Of a DNA stretch of 19,488 nucleotides, positions 7,386 to 15,211 are shown piece by piece. Position 1 is the first letter of the stretch. The number at the start of each line of letters is the position of its first letter. A program made the position numbers and the translations under genes. The notes beneath the pieces are model-generated. The model did not search any database, was not told where the DNA came from, and was given only the letters and a program-made list of their open reading frames with translations. The DNA comes from CAYYGL01 sp964471235 (lineage in GTDB: Bacteria > Calditrichota > Calditrichia > RBG-13-44-9 > J075): the NCBI GenBank assembly GCA_964471235.1, contig CAYYGL010000089.1, forward strand, positions 1 to 19,488, given 5' to 3'.

Positions 7386-7449
7386 ATAGAAAGCCTTTAG
7401 TTTTCACCGGTATAAATTTCTGATTGTTCACCAAAACCAATCAAAAGTC

Positions 7450-8304
7450 ATGAAGAAAAGATACGGAATTCTTGTTTTGTTTATGGGAGTATTTCTCCAA
7501 TACCAACTGTTTGCCCAGGATGAGGGAGATAAGTTGTTTCACCAGGTTTGTGTTGCCTGTCATACTATTGGAAAGGGGAGGTTGGTCGGTCCGGATCTGG
7601 CAAATGTTCATTTACGGCATTCCGAGGAATGGATTATCAAGTTTGTGCAATCTTCTCAAACGGTCATTAAAAGCGGTGATCCGGTGGCAACGGCATTATT
7701 TGAAAAGTATAAGATCGTGATGCCGGATAATCATTTCACTCCGGATCAAATTCGTTCCATCATCGCTTATATTGCTTCCAACAGTCCTGGTGGACCGGGG
7801 GCTGCACAAAGTGGCGGAGTGAGTTCTGCACAAGGGCGCCCCATCCGGGAAGCGACGCAAGAAAATATTGCCACCGGTGGTAAGCTGTTCGTAGGCAAAA
7901 TTCGCCTTGCCAATCGCGGACCTTCCTGTAATTCCTGCCATCATGTGCAGAATGATAATGTGTTGGCGGGCGGGTCTCTGGCATTTGACCTGACCGAAGC
8001 TTATACCCGTCTTGGCGAGGCCGGCATCAAAGCAATTCTTGCCAATCCTCCTTTTCCCGCCATGAGACAGGCATTCACCGGTAAACCGCTGACCGAAGAG
8101 GAAATTTTTAACCTCACTGCTTTTTTGCAACATATCGACAGCGTAAAGCAAAAACAGCAAGGCAAAAATTTGGGTGTCCGGTTAGCTGTATCCGGATTTA
8201 GCGGAGCGATTGTGCTTCTGTTTCTTTTTGGCGGCGTATGGATTCGTACCAAACGCAGCAGCGTCAATCAGAAAATTTATGAGCGACAGATTAAATCGGA
8301 TTAG
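7450..8304 (+). CDS. Membrane-anchored dihaem cytochrome c (NarC-like)
   Basis: A 284-aa electron carrier facing the cell exterior or periplasm. Residues 1-22 are a signal peptide ending FA before QDEG. Two cytochrome c domains follow. The first has CVACH at 34-38 with a probable axial Met91 (KIVMPD). The second has CNSCH at 160-164 with probable Met205 (PAMRQAF). A Gly/Ala/Ser-rich linker near residue 115 separates them. A membrane helix at about 244-266 with a basic tail anchors the C-terminus. Its place just ahead of narG matches the dihaem NarC of the Thermus nitrate reductase operon, where it assists the NarI cytochrome b; equivalence here is inferred from context and haem count. It is the first gene after the double promoter. 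The start has no strong Shine-Dalgarno. Confidence 0.88.
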   Translation: MKKRYGILVLFMGVFLQYQLFAQDEGDKLFHQVCVACHTIGKGRLVGPDLANVHLRHSEEWIIKFVQSSQTVIKSGDPVATALFEKYKIVMPDNHFTPDQIRSIIAYIASNSPGGPGAAQSGGVSSAQGRPIREATQENIATGGKLFVGKIRLANRGPSCNSCHHVQNDNVLAGGSLAFDLTEAYTRLGEAGIKAILANPPFPAMRQAFTGKPLTEEEIFNLTAFLQHIDSVKQKQQGKNLGVRLAVSGFSGAIVLLFLFGGVWIRTKRSSVNQKIYERQIKSD

Positions 8305-8316
8305 GCAGGGGAAAAA

Positions 8317-8395
8317 AGGCTAAGGCGAAGGAAAAGGTAAAAGTGACACAAAGGCTCAGTTTTTTTTACCCCAGCCTCAGCCTTCACCTTTGCCT
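8317..8395. repeat. Two complementary hexamer arrays flanking a T-run
   Basis: AGGCTA, AGGCGA, AGGAAA and AGGTAA (8317-8340) form a four-unit hexamer array. CAGCCT, CAGCCT, TCACCT and TTGCCT (8372-8395) form another, roughly complementary to the first. They can pair as a long imperfect stem, for example AGGCT (8317-8321) with AGCCT (8379-8383), with eight T residues in the loop. The element fills the 136-bp gap between the cytochrome gene and narG and could attenuate read-through. Confidence 0.55.
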
Positions 8396-8440
8396 GAAAA
8401 TTGATTTTCAACTTTCACACTTAAAAAAACGGATAGAACC

Positions 8441-11400
8441 ATGAGTTGGATTGAAGATGTTTTATCACCCCAAACCCGTCAATGGGAAGAATTTTACCGC
8501 AACCGTTTTCAGCACGATCGCATTTATCGCAGTACTCACGGAGTCAATTGTACTGGCGGTTGTTCCTGGCAAATTCATGTGAAAGAAGGTATTGTGGTGT
8601 GGGAAACCCAGCAGTTAGATTATCCTCTTCTGGAAAGCACCCTACCGCCTTATGAGCCGCGGGGATGTCAGCGCGGGATATCGTTTTCCTGGTATTTGTA
8701 CAGTCCCCTGCGCATCAAATATCCGTTAATTCGTGGCGCATTGATAGACGCCTATCGTGAGGAAAAGCAAAAGACCGGCGACCCCCTGCAGGCATGGGAG
8801 AATTTACAGAACAACCGGGAAAAGCGCCGCCGCTATCAACAGGCGCGCGGGAAAGGGGGATTCCGCCGCACCACCTGGGATGAGGTGCTGGAAATTATGG
8901 CAGCCGCCAATATCTACACTGCCAAAAAGTGGGGTCCCGACCGGGTGATTGGATTTTCCCCCATTCCGGCGATGTCCATGCTGAGCTATGCTGCCGGCAG
9001 CCGCTTTCTGCAATTGTTTGGCGGGGTGAACCTGAGCTTCTACGACTGGTATTGCGACCTTCCCAATGCTTCCCCGGAAATCTGGGGCGAACAAACCGAT
9101 GTCTGTGAAAGTGCTGACTGGTATAATTCCAAATTCATCGCGGTGATGGGCGCCAACCTGAACATGACCCGCACCCCGGATACGCATTTTTTCGCCGAAG
9201 CGCGACACAACGGCACCAAGGCGGTGGTGTTTGCCCCGGATTTCAACCAGGTTGCCAAGTATTCCGATCAGTGGATTCCTTTACACGCCGGAAGCGACGG
9301 CGCTTTCTGGATGGCGGTCACCCATGTGATCCTGAAAGAATTCCATCACCAAAAACAGACGCCTTACTTTTTGGATTACACCAAACGCTATACCGACAGT
9401 CCTTACCTGGTGGAATTGAAAAAGGAAGGGGATAGTTATAAACCGGGTCGTCTGGTGCGGGCGAATCGAATTGCCAAATATAAAGATGTGGAAAACGGCG
9501 AGTGGAAATTCCTGAATTTTGATGCCAAATCCGGCAAACCGGTGATGCCCAAGGGAAGCTCCGGATTCCGTTGGGATAAGCAGCAGGGCAACTGGAACAT
9601 GAAGTGGGAAGACGGGCTGGATGACAAACCCTACGAACCGGAGCTGACGTTTCTGGAGAAGAACGATGAGGTGGTGCAGGTAGAATTCACCGATTTTGCC
9701 CTGAGCACGAAGCATATCCGCGGGGTGCCGATGCGCTATCTGGAAACCGTGGATGGTGAGAAAATCCCGGTGGCGACGGTTTACGATTTGATTATGGGGC
9801 AATACGGGGTTGACCGGGGGCTGCCCGGGGATTATCCCAAGGATTATTCCGATAAAGACGCCGCCTACACTCCGGCATGGCAGGAGATTTTCACCGGTGT
9901 GGATGCCAAAACCGTCATCCGCTTTGCCCACGAATGGGCGAATACCGCCAACGCTACCGAAGGTAAATGTATGATCATCATCGGTGCCGGGATTAACCAC
10001 TGGTACCACAACAATTTGATTTACCGCGCCGGCATCATGGCGCTGATGTTGTGCGGCTGTGTGGGCAGAAACGGCGGCGGGTTAAACCACTACGTGGGGC
10101 AGGAGAAGCTGGCGCCAATGGATTCCTGGGGAACGATTGCCTTTGCTAAAGATTGGCAGGGCGCTGTACGGCTTCAGCAGGCGCCCCTGTGGCATTACAT
10201 CAATACTTGCCAGTACCGCTATGACGGGTATTTCTCCAACTACAACATTACCCCGGAAAATGAGTTAACCAAACGACACAATGCAGATTTGATTTTTAAA
10301 GCGGTGCGAATGGGCTGGATGCCGTTTTATCCCCAGTTTAATAAAAACACATTGGAACTGTGCCGGGAAGCGGTGGAGAACGGCGCCAAAAGTGATGAAG
10401 AAATTAAACAGTATGTGCTGGAGAAACTGAAATCTAAGAAACTCGGTTATGCTGCCGGCGATCCCGACGCGCCGGAAAACCATCCCCGGGTGTGGTATAT
10501 CTGGCGCGGAAACGCCATCATGGGCAGTATGAAGGGGCATGAATATTTGCTGAAGCATTACCTGGGTACCCATTCAAATGCGGTTGCTGCGGATCGAGGT
10601 GATCAGAAAACCGAAGAAGTGAAATGGCACGAGATTGCCCCGGTTGGTAAAATGGATCTGGTAGTAGATTTGAATTTCCGAATGGATTCTTCGGCGCTGT
10701 ACTCGGATATCGTGCTGCCGGCCGCCTCCTGGTATGAAAAGGCGGATTTAAACAGCACGGATTTACATTCGTTTATCCATCCGCTTTCCGCAGCGATTGC
10801 CCCGGTGTGGGAATCCAAAACCGATTGGGATATTTTTAAGGAAATCGCCCGCGTCACCAGCGAACTGGCGAAAACCCACTTTGCCGAACCGCAAAAGGAT
10901 ATCGTCGCCGCTCCTCTGGCACACGATTCCATAGATGAAATTTCTCAACCGGAAATGAAGGATTGGTATCTTGGCGAGTGTGAAGCGATTCCCGGTAAAA
11001 CCATGCACAAATTAGCGGTGGTGGAGCGGGATTACACCCAGATATACCAAAAATTTATTACTCTGGGAGATATTGTCAAGACTAAAGGGATGGGGGCTCA
11101 CGGAAATCATTATATGTGTGAAGATGTTTATCAGGAGATGATTGCGTCGGCGCACTTCCCGGTGGAACAAGTAAACGGGAAAGTGTATCCCTCCCTGAAA
11201 GAGGATGTCTGGGCGGCGAATGCGGTTTTGAATTTATCTACCCTGACCAACGGAGTACTTAATTACCGCGCTTACCAGGATGCTGAGAAGCGCACCGGCT
11301 TGGTGCTGACTGACCTGGCAGAGGGCAGCAAGGAAGTGCGAATGACCTATGCCGAGTTGCAGGCGCAACCGCGGCGCTATAATACTTCCCCGCTCTGGTC

Positions 11401-12061
11401 AGGGTTGATGAACAACGGCAGGGCGTATGCACCGTTTACCTACAATGTGGAACGATTGGTTCCCTGGCGCACCCTGACCGGAAGGCAGCATTTCTATCTG
11501 GATCACGAGATGTATATTGCTTTCGGTGAGCACCTGCCCACCTATAAGCCTTCGCCAAAGTGGGAAGCTTACGGCGATTTGCGGGAGACCCTCAAAACCG
11601 GCGAGGCGAAGGTGCTGAACTGCCTGACGCCCCACGGCAAATGGCATATTCACTCCACCTATATGGAAAACCTGCGCATGCTGACCCTTTCCCGCGGTTG
11701 CGAACCCTGCTGGCTAAATGAGACAGATGCCGAGGAATTGGGGATTAGAGACAACGATTGGGTAGAAGTATACAATGATCATGGTGTTTATTGCACCCGA
11801 GCGGTGGTCAGTTCCCGGATACCCAAAGGCGTCTGTATCGTCTATCATGTGCCGGAGAGAACCGTGGGCATACCCAAATCGCAGGTGCGGGGTAATAAGC
11901 GTGCCGGCGGACACAACAGCTTCACGCGTGTGCACCTGAAACCCAATTTATTAGCCGGCGGTTACGGTCAGTTCACCTACCACTTCAACTACTGGGGTCC
12001 CACCGCACCCAACCGGGATACCCACGTGATTGTGAAGAAGATGACCAAAGTGGTGTTCTGA
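8441..12061 (+). CDS. narG: Respiratory nitrate reductase alpha subunit
   Basis: The catalytic subunit, reducing nitrate to nitrite at a Mo-bis-MGD centre. At 1206 aa it is slightly shorter than the E. coli protein (about 1247). The FS0 cluster ligands are H33, C37, C41 and C76 (THGVNCTGGCSW, EPRGCQRG), with the same 35-residue gap between the last two cysteines as in E. coli. D206 in the YCDLPNASP segment corresponds to the Mo-ligand aspartate, and ESADWYNSKF and GANLNMTRTPD follow as in NarG. No twin-arginine signal is present, so it faces the cytoplasm like classical NarG. The upstream sequence offers only a weak ribosome binding site, but the N-terminus aligns with known NarG. It follows the cytochrome gene by 136 bp. 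narH starts 310 bp downstream, an unusually long gap for this pair. Confidence 0.98.
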   Translation: MSWIEDVLSPQTRQWEEFYRNRFQHDRIYRSTHGVNCTGGCSWQIHVKEGIVVWETQQLDYPLLESTLPPYEPRGCQRGISFSWYLYSPLRIKYPLIRGALIDAYREEKQKTGDPLQAWENLQNNREKRRRYQQARGKGGFRRTTWDEVLEIMAAANIYTAKKWGPDRVIGFSPIPAMSMLSYAAGSRFLQLFGGVNLSFYDWYCDLPNASPEIWGEQTDVCESADWYNSKFIAVMGANLNMTRTPDTHFFAEARHNGTKAVVFAPDFNQVAKYSDQWIPLHAGSDGAFWMAVTHVILKEFHHQKQTPYFLDYTKRYTDSPYLVELKKEGDSYKPGRLVRANRIAKYKDVENGEWKFLNFDAKSGKPVMPKGSSGFRWDKQQGNWNMKWEDGLDDKPYEPELTFLEKNDEVVQVEFTDFALSTKHIRGVPMRYLETVDGEKIPVATVYDLIMGQYGVDRGLPGDYPKDYSDKDAAYTPAWQEIFTGVDAKTVIRFAHEWANTANATEGKCMIIIGAGINHWYHNNLIYRAGIMALMLCGCVGRNGGGLNHYVGQEKLAPMDSWGTIAFAKDWQGAVRLQQAPLWHYINTCQYRYDGYFSNYNITPENELTKRHNADLIFKAVRMGWMPFYPQFNKNTLELCREAVENGAKSDEEIKQYVLEKLKSKKLGYAAGDPDAPENHPRVWYIWRGNAIMGSMKGHEYLLKHYLGTHSNAVAADRGDQKTEEVKWHEIAPVGKMDLVVDLNFRMDSSALYSDIVLPAASWYEKADLNSTDLHSFIHPLSAAIAPVWESKTDWDIFKEIARVTSELAKTHFAEPQKDIVAAPLAHDSIDEISQPEMKDWYLGECEAIPGKTMHKLAVVERDYTQIYQKFITLGDIVKTKGMGAHGNHYMCEDVYQEMIASAHFPVEQVNGKVYPSLKEDVWAANAVLNLSTLTNGVLNYRAYQDAEKRTGLVLTDLAEGSKEVRMTYAELQAQPRRYNTSPLWSGLMNNGRAYAPFTYNVERLVPWRTLTGRQHFYLDHEMYIAFGEHLPTYKPSPKWEAYGDLRETLKTGEAKVLNCLTPHGKWHIHSTYMENLRMLTLSRGCEPCWLNETDAEELGIRDNDWVEVYNDHGVYCTRAVVSSRIPKGVCIVYHVPERTVGIPKSQVRGNKRAGGHNSFTRVHLKPNLLAGGYGQFTYHFNYWGPTAPNRDTHVIVKKMTKVVF

Positions 12062-12072
12062 TTGATGATTTA
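12059..12072. repeat. Heptamer pair TGATNNA starting at the narG stop
   Basis: TGATTGA and TGATTTA; the first unit begins with the TGA stop codon of narG. The 15-base string from 12059 to 12073 recurs exactly at 13936-13950 just after narH. Confidence 0.6.
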
Positions 12073-12078
12073 TAACCT

Positions 12079-12104
12079 CGCTCCCATTCTCCTGATTGGG
12101 AGCG
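12079..12104. repeat. Stem-loop after narG
   Basis: CGCTCCCA and TGGGAGCG pair as an 8-bp stem around a short loop, 18 bp after the narG stop. There is no T-run after it. It may stabilise the narG transcript end or be part of a larger repeat running to 12219. Confidence 0.5.
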
Positions 12105-12115
12105 AATCGGGATGA

Positions 12116-12184
12116 GAAACTCTGTTTCTACCAGACTTAACGCTAATGAATTTGGTTAATTCCCGTCAAATGTAACAGAGTTTC
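12116..12184. repeat. Perfect 11-bp inverted repeat between narG and narH
   Basis: GAAACTCTGTT (12116-12126) and AACAGAGTTTC (12174-12184) are exact inverted copies 47 bp apart, suggesting the ends of a short inserted element or a long-range hairpin. A further palindromic stretch, CGTTTCGAAACA / TGTTTCGAACG, follows at about 12197-12220. Confidence 0.5.
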
Positions 12185-12186
12185 AG

Positions 12187-12330
12187 ATGCGATTGCGTTT
12201 CGAAACAGGTGTTTCGAACGAGATCCAAAAAGCATTCATGAAACGTGAACGGGTTGAAGCATTGTTGCAGGAAGCGGAGGAGCTAACATCAAAATTTATG
12301 GCATCAAGAAAAACGAGTCAGAAAAGATGA
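12187..12330 (+). pseudogene. Short frame, possible four-helix-bundle protein remnant
   Basis: A 47-codon open frame between narG and narH. Its C-terminal half, RVEALLQEAEELTSKFMASRKT, resembles the end of the small four-helix-bundle proteins (23S rRNA intervening-sequence type), which commonly finish with an E-x-EEL helix and a short basic tail. Only that end is present, no ribosome binding site precedes the frame, and the upstream part overlaps the inverted repeats. I read it as the tail of a decayed or inserted gene. It could equally be chance. It splits two genes that are normally tightly coupled. Confidence 0.3.
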
Positions 12331-12344
12331 AATCATCAAATAGA

Positions 12345-12358
12345 CAATAATCAATAAT
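12345..12358. repeat. Heptamer pair CAATAAT x2
   Basis: Two exact tandem copies of CAATAAT, ending just before the narH ribosome binding site (GGAGAG). It is one of the short-period arrays at gene borders. Confidence 0.45.
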
Positions 12359-12371
12359 AAATGGAGAGATC

Positions 12372-13931
12372 ATGGATGTAAGAGCGCAAGTTTCAATGGT
12401 TTTTCATCTGGATAAGTGCATTGGCTGCCACACCTGTTCCATCGCCTGCAAAAACATCTGGACCGATCGGAAGGGGGCGGAATACATGTGGTGGAACAAT
12501 GTGGAGACCAAACCGGGCACCGGGTATCCTACCAAATGGGAAGACCAGGAGATTTATAAGGGCGGCTGGGAAAAGAAACCGGCGGGCGATATTTCCCTGA
12601 AAGGCGCCGGGAAACTGCGCGGCTTGCTGAATATTTTCCATAATCCCCATCTGCCGGTGATTGACGATTATTACGAGCCGTTCACCTATAAATACCTGGA
12701 TTTGATTGAATCTCCGGAAGGGGATGACCAGCCCACTGCCCGCCCCGTCTCGCTGATTACCGGAAAGCCGATTGATATTAAGATGGGTCCGAACTGGGAT
12801 GACGATCTGAGCGGCACACCGGATTACGCCCGCAACGATCCCAACCTGGCGAATCTCTCTCCGGCGGAACAGGAAGCCATGTTCCAATTGGAACGCATGG
12901 CGTTTTTCTACCTGCCCCGAATCTGCAATCACTGTCTGAATCCGGCTTGTGTGGCATCCTGCCCCTCCGGCGCTATTTATAAACGCGGCGAAGACGGTGT
13001 TGTGTTGATTAATCAAAAAGTCTGCCGCGCCTGGCGGATGTGTGTAACCGCCTGCCCTTACAAAAAATCCTATTTCAACTGGGGCACCGGAAAGTCTGAG
13101 AAGTGCATCCTCTGTTATCCCCGTCTGGAAGCCGGTTACGCCCCGGCGTGTATGCATTCCTGCGTGGGCAGAATTCGCTATCTGGGGGTGATGCTTTACG
13201 ACGCAGATGAAATCCATACCGCTGCGACCGAGGTAGAGGATCCCAAAGACCTGGTGAATCGTCAACTGAATATCCTGTTAGACCCCTTCAATCCCAGGGT
13301 GATTGAAGCGGCAAAGGAGAACGGGGTGGCGGATTCCACCATCAAAGCTGCACAGGATTCTCCGGTATATAAGTTTGTGAAAGAATGGCGGTTAGCACTG
13401 CCCCTGCACGCCGAGTTCCGCACCCTGCCAATGCTCTTCTACGTGCCACCCCTGCTGCCGGTGATGGCATCTCTCAGAGAAACCAACAATGATGAACAGG
13501 CGAAGAAGATGAACCCCAAAGGCAAATACTGGAATGACAATTGGCTGTATGATACCCGTACTGAAGAATTATGGGGCACGATAGACCAGGCGCGCTTCCC
13601 ATTGAAATATATGGCAAGTCTCTTCAGCGCTGGAGATGAGGGGAAAATCAAAGAAGTGATGAAAAAATTAATGGCAGTGCGTATTTATCGTCGCCACAAA
13701 ACTGTTGGCGATGTGGATGAAACCAAATCCAATGCGGTTTTGCAAGATGCCGGTCTGACACCGGAAAGCGCTGATGCTATCTACTACCTGACTTCCCTGG
13801 CGAAATTCGACGACCGGTTTGTGATACCGGCGGCACACCGTGAGCAGGCGATTGAGATGCTGGAATTCACCGGTGATACCAAAGGCTCACTGGGGTTTGG
13901 TTTCAAGGAAAAACCGCTGCGAGGCTGGTGA
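12372..13931 (+). CDS. narH: Respiratory nitrate reductase beta subunit
   Basis: The electron-transfer subunit carrying three [4Fe-4S] and one [3Fe-4S] cluster between NarI and NarG; 519 aa, normal length. The N-terminal cysteines C16, C19, C22 and C26 (CIGCHTCSIAC) are intact. A second set is C185, C188, C193 and C197 (CNHCLNPAC). In CRAWRMC (218-224) a tryptophan replaces the second cysteine, the diagnostic NarH feature that creates the [3Fe-4S] cluster. C245, C248, C260 and C264 complete the ligands. GGAGAG lies just ahead of the ATG. The gene is separated from narG by a repeat-rich 310-bp gap, and its stop codon starts another repeat array. Confidence 0.98.
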   Translation: MDVRAQVSMVFHLDKCIGCHTCSIACKNIWTDRKGAEYMWWNNVETKPGTGYPTKWEDQEIYKGGWEKKPAGDISLKGAGKLRGLLNIFHNPHLPVIDDYYEPFTYKYLDLIESPEGDDQPTARPVSLITGKPIDIKMGPNWDDDLSGTPDYARNDPNLANLSPAEQEAMFQLERMAFFYLPRICNHCLNPACVASCPSGAIYKRGEDGVVLINQKVCRAWRMCVTACPYKKSYFNWGTGKSEKCILCYPRLEAGYAPACMHSCVGRIRYLGVMLYDADEIHTAATEVEDPKDLVNRQLNILLDPFNPRVIEAAKENGVADSTIKAAQDSPVYKFVKEWRLALPLHAEFRTLPMLFYVPPLLPVMASLRETNNDEQAKKMNPKGKYWNDNWLYDTRTEELWGTIDQARFPLKYMASLFSAGDEGKIKEVMKKLMAVRIYRRHKTVGDVDETKSNAVLQDAGLTPESADAIYYLTSLAKFDDRFVIPAAHREQAIEMLEFTGDTKGSLGFGFKEKPLRGW

Positions 13932-13977
13932 TGGATGATTGATGATTTATTATTGATGATGTTGGATGAGTTGGATT
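13929..13977. repeat. Heptamer array TGATNNA starting at the narH stop
   Basis: Seven units in a row: TGATGGA, TGATTGA, TGATTTA, TTATTGA, TGATGTT, GGATGAG, TTGGATT, degenerating toward the end. The first unit begins with the TGA stop codon of narH. The array runs up to the ribosome binding site of the DUF488 gene and covers an in-frame ATG at 13966, which is one reason to reject that ATG as a start. Confidence 0.7.
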
Positions 13978-13989
13978 GGAGTATCATCA

Positions 13990-14352
13990 GTGACGATCAG
14001 GTTAAAGAGAGTATATGAACCGCCTGTGCCGGAAGATGGTTTTCGGGTTTTGGTGGATCGTCTCTGGGCACGGGGGGTAAAGAAAGCTGAGGCGCGAATT
14101 GATTGGTGGTTGAAAGAAATTGCTCCCAGCAATGAATTACGAAACTGGTTTCAGCATGATCCCGATAAGTGGGAGGAATTTCAAGAACGGTATTTTCAGG
14201 AATTGGAACAACGGCCGGAGCTCATTGCGCAATTGTCGGCAAAGGCAAGGGAAGGCACCATTACCCTGGTGTATGCTGCTCGCAACGAGCAATTCAACAA
14301 TGCCCGGGCGTTAAAACTCTACCTGGACAAAAAAATTAGCGGGATGACCTGA
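13990..14352 (+). CDS. DUF488 (YeaO-like) family protein
   Basis: A 120-aa cytoplasmic protein of the DUF488 family, whose role is not established. The family signature is clear: VTIRLKRVYEPPVPEDGFRV, then VDRLWARG, an IDWWLKEIAPS segment, LRNWFQHDP, and late TLVYAARNEQFNNA. The start is the GTG at 13990, which has GGAG eight bases upstream and gives the N-terminus usual for the family. The in-frame ATG at 13966 lies inside the heptamer array and adds eight residues with no family match. It sits between narH and narJ, where classical operons have no gene, and is spaced for co-transcription (58 bp after narH, 40 bp before narJ). Confidence 0.9.
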   Translation: MTIRLKRVYEPPVPEDGFRVLVDRLWARGVKKAEARIDWWLKEIAPSNELRNWFQHDPDKWEEFQERYFQELEQRPELIAQLSAKAREGTITLVYAARNEQFNNARALKLYLDKKISGMT

Positions 14353-14392
14353 GATGCGCCTGCACTATTAAAAAAAATGTGAAAGAAGCAAT

Positions 14393-15058
14393 ATGATGAA
14401 AAGTCAGTTTGAACATTACAGCCAGTTAGCCGGATTGTTTGTCTATCCGAACGCAGAGATCGTGCAATCGGTTCAGCAGGTTCAATCGATGTTAAATGAA
14501 CATTATCCGGAAGCAGGCGAGGAACTAAAGCCTTTTACCGCATTTGTTTCCCATGCCTCGGTGACGGAATTGGAGGAATTGTTTACCCGTTCCTTTGATG
14601 TGCAGGCAATCACCACCCTGGATTTGGGCTATGTGCTTTTTGGTGATGATTACAAGCGCGGTGCGGTGCTGGTAAATTTGAATCGGGAGCACCGGGAAGC
14701 CGGGGTTGAATGCCATAATGAGTTGGCGGACCATCTTCCGAACATGTTGCACCTGCTGGCGAGAATGCAGAAGCCGGATTTGCGGGCAGAGCTGGTAGAA
14801 AAAATCATCGCCCCGGCTTTACAGCGGATTATCGCTGAGTTTCATCCCGAAAAGCTGGCAAAAAAGAACGCTGTTTACAAAAAACATCATAAGACACTGA
14901 TTGAGAGTTCGGAACGCTTCGGCACGCTTTATCAACATCCACTGAAAGCATTGTATCGGGTGTTGCAAAGGGACTTTAAGTTTCAGGAAACGGAGCCGCT
15001 TTCCCGAAGCGCCGGTTTTTTGAAATCCGTAAATAGGGAGATGGATATTGAGTCTTAG
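14393..15058 (+). CDS. narJ: Nitrate reductase assembly chaperone
   Basis: A 221-aa private chaperone of the TorD/NarJ family. It binds apo-NarG in the cytoplasm until the Mo cofactor and FS0 cluster are inserted, and is not part of the final enzyme. Visible hallmarks are the N-terminal helix SQLAGLFVYPNAE, the LEELFTRSFDVQAITTLDLGY motif, FGDDYKRGAVLV, and ELADHLPNMLHLLARM. The all-helical composition fits. There are two adjacent ATG codons (14393 and 14396) with only a weak purine-rich site upstream, so the exact start is uncertain by one residue. The order narJ then narI is classical. The stop codon overlaps the first unit of an octamer array. Confidence 0.95.
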   Translation: MMKSQFEHYSQLAGLFVYPNAEIVQSVQQVQSMLNEHYPEAGEELKPFTAFVSHASVTELEELFTRSFDVQAITTLDLGYVLFGDDYKRGAVLVNLNREHREAGVECHNELADHLPNMLHLLARMQKPDLRAELVEKIIAPALQRIIAEFHPEKLAKKNAVYKKHHKTLIESSERFGTLYQHPLKALYRVLQRDFKFQETEPLSRSAGFLKSVNREMDIES

Positions 15059-15144
15059 TTTGTAAGTTTGCAAGTTGGGGAAGTTGTGAAGTTGGAAAGT
15101 TTGCAAGTTACCAAGTTTGCAGGTTTTTAAGTTGAGAATTTCAG
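15056..15144. repeat. Octamer array AAGTTNNN (about 10 units)
   Basis: Units read TAGTTTGT, AAGTTTGC, AAGTTGGG, (one extra G), AAGTTGTG, AAGTTGGA, AAGTTTGC, AAGTTACC, AAGTTTGC, AGGTTTTT, AAGTTGAG, AATTTCAG. The first unit contains the narJ TAG stop. The array occupies most of the 153-bp gap before narI and is the longest short-period array in the window. No promoter or coding frame is apparent in it. Confidence 0.75.
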
Positions 15145-15211
15145 GCACTTCCACCTTGCAAGCTTTAGACACTTGAAAAAAGTTGGGCATTTATAAACAG
15201 AAAGGATCATC

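Noticed and set aside
12393..13265. A long 290-codon frame antisense to narH
   Set aside because: It is a shadow of the strong codon bias of narH, which has all its cluster ligands in the sense frame.
13966..13968. ATG as the start of the DUF488 gene
   Set aside because: It lies inside the heptamer array without a good ribosome binding site; the GTG at 13990 has GGAG at proper spacing and the family N-terminus.
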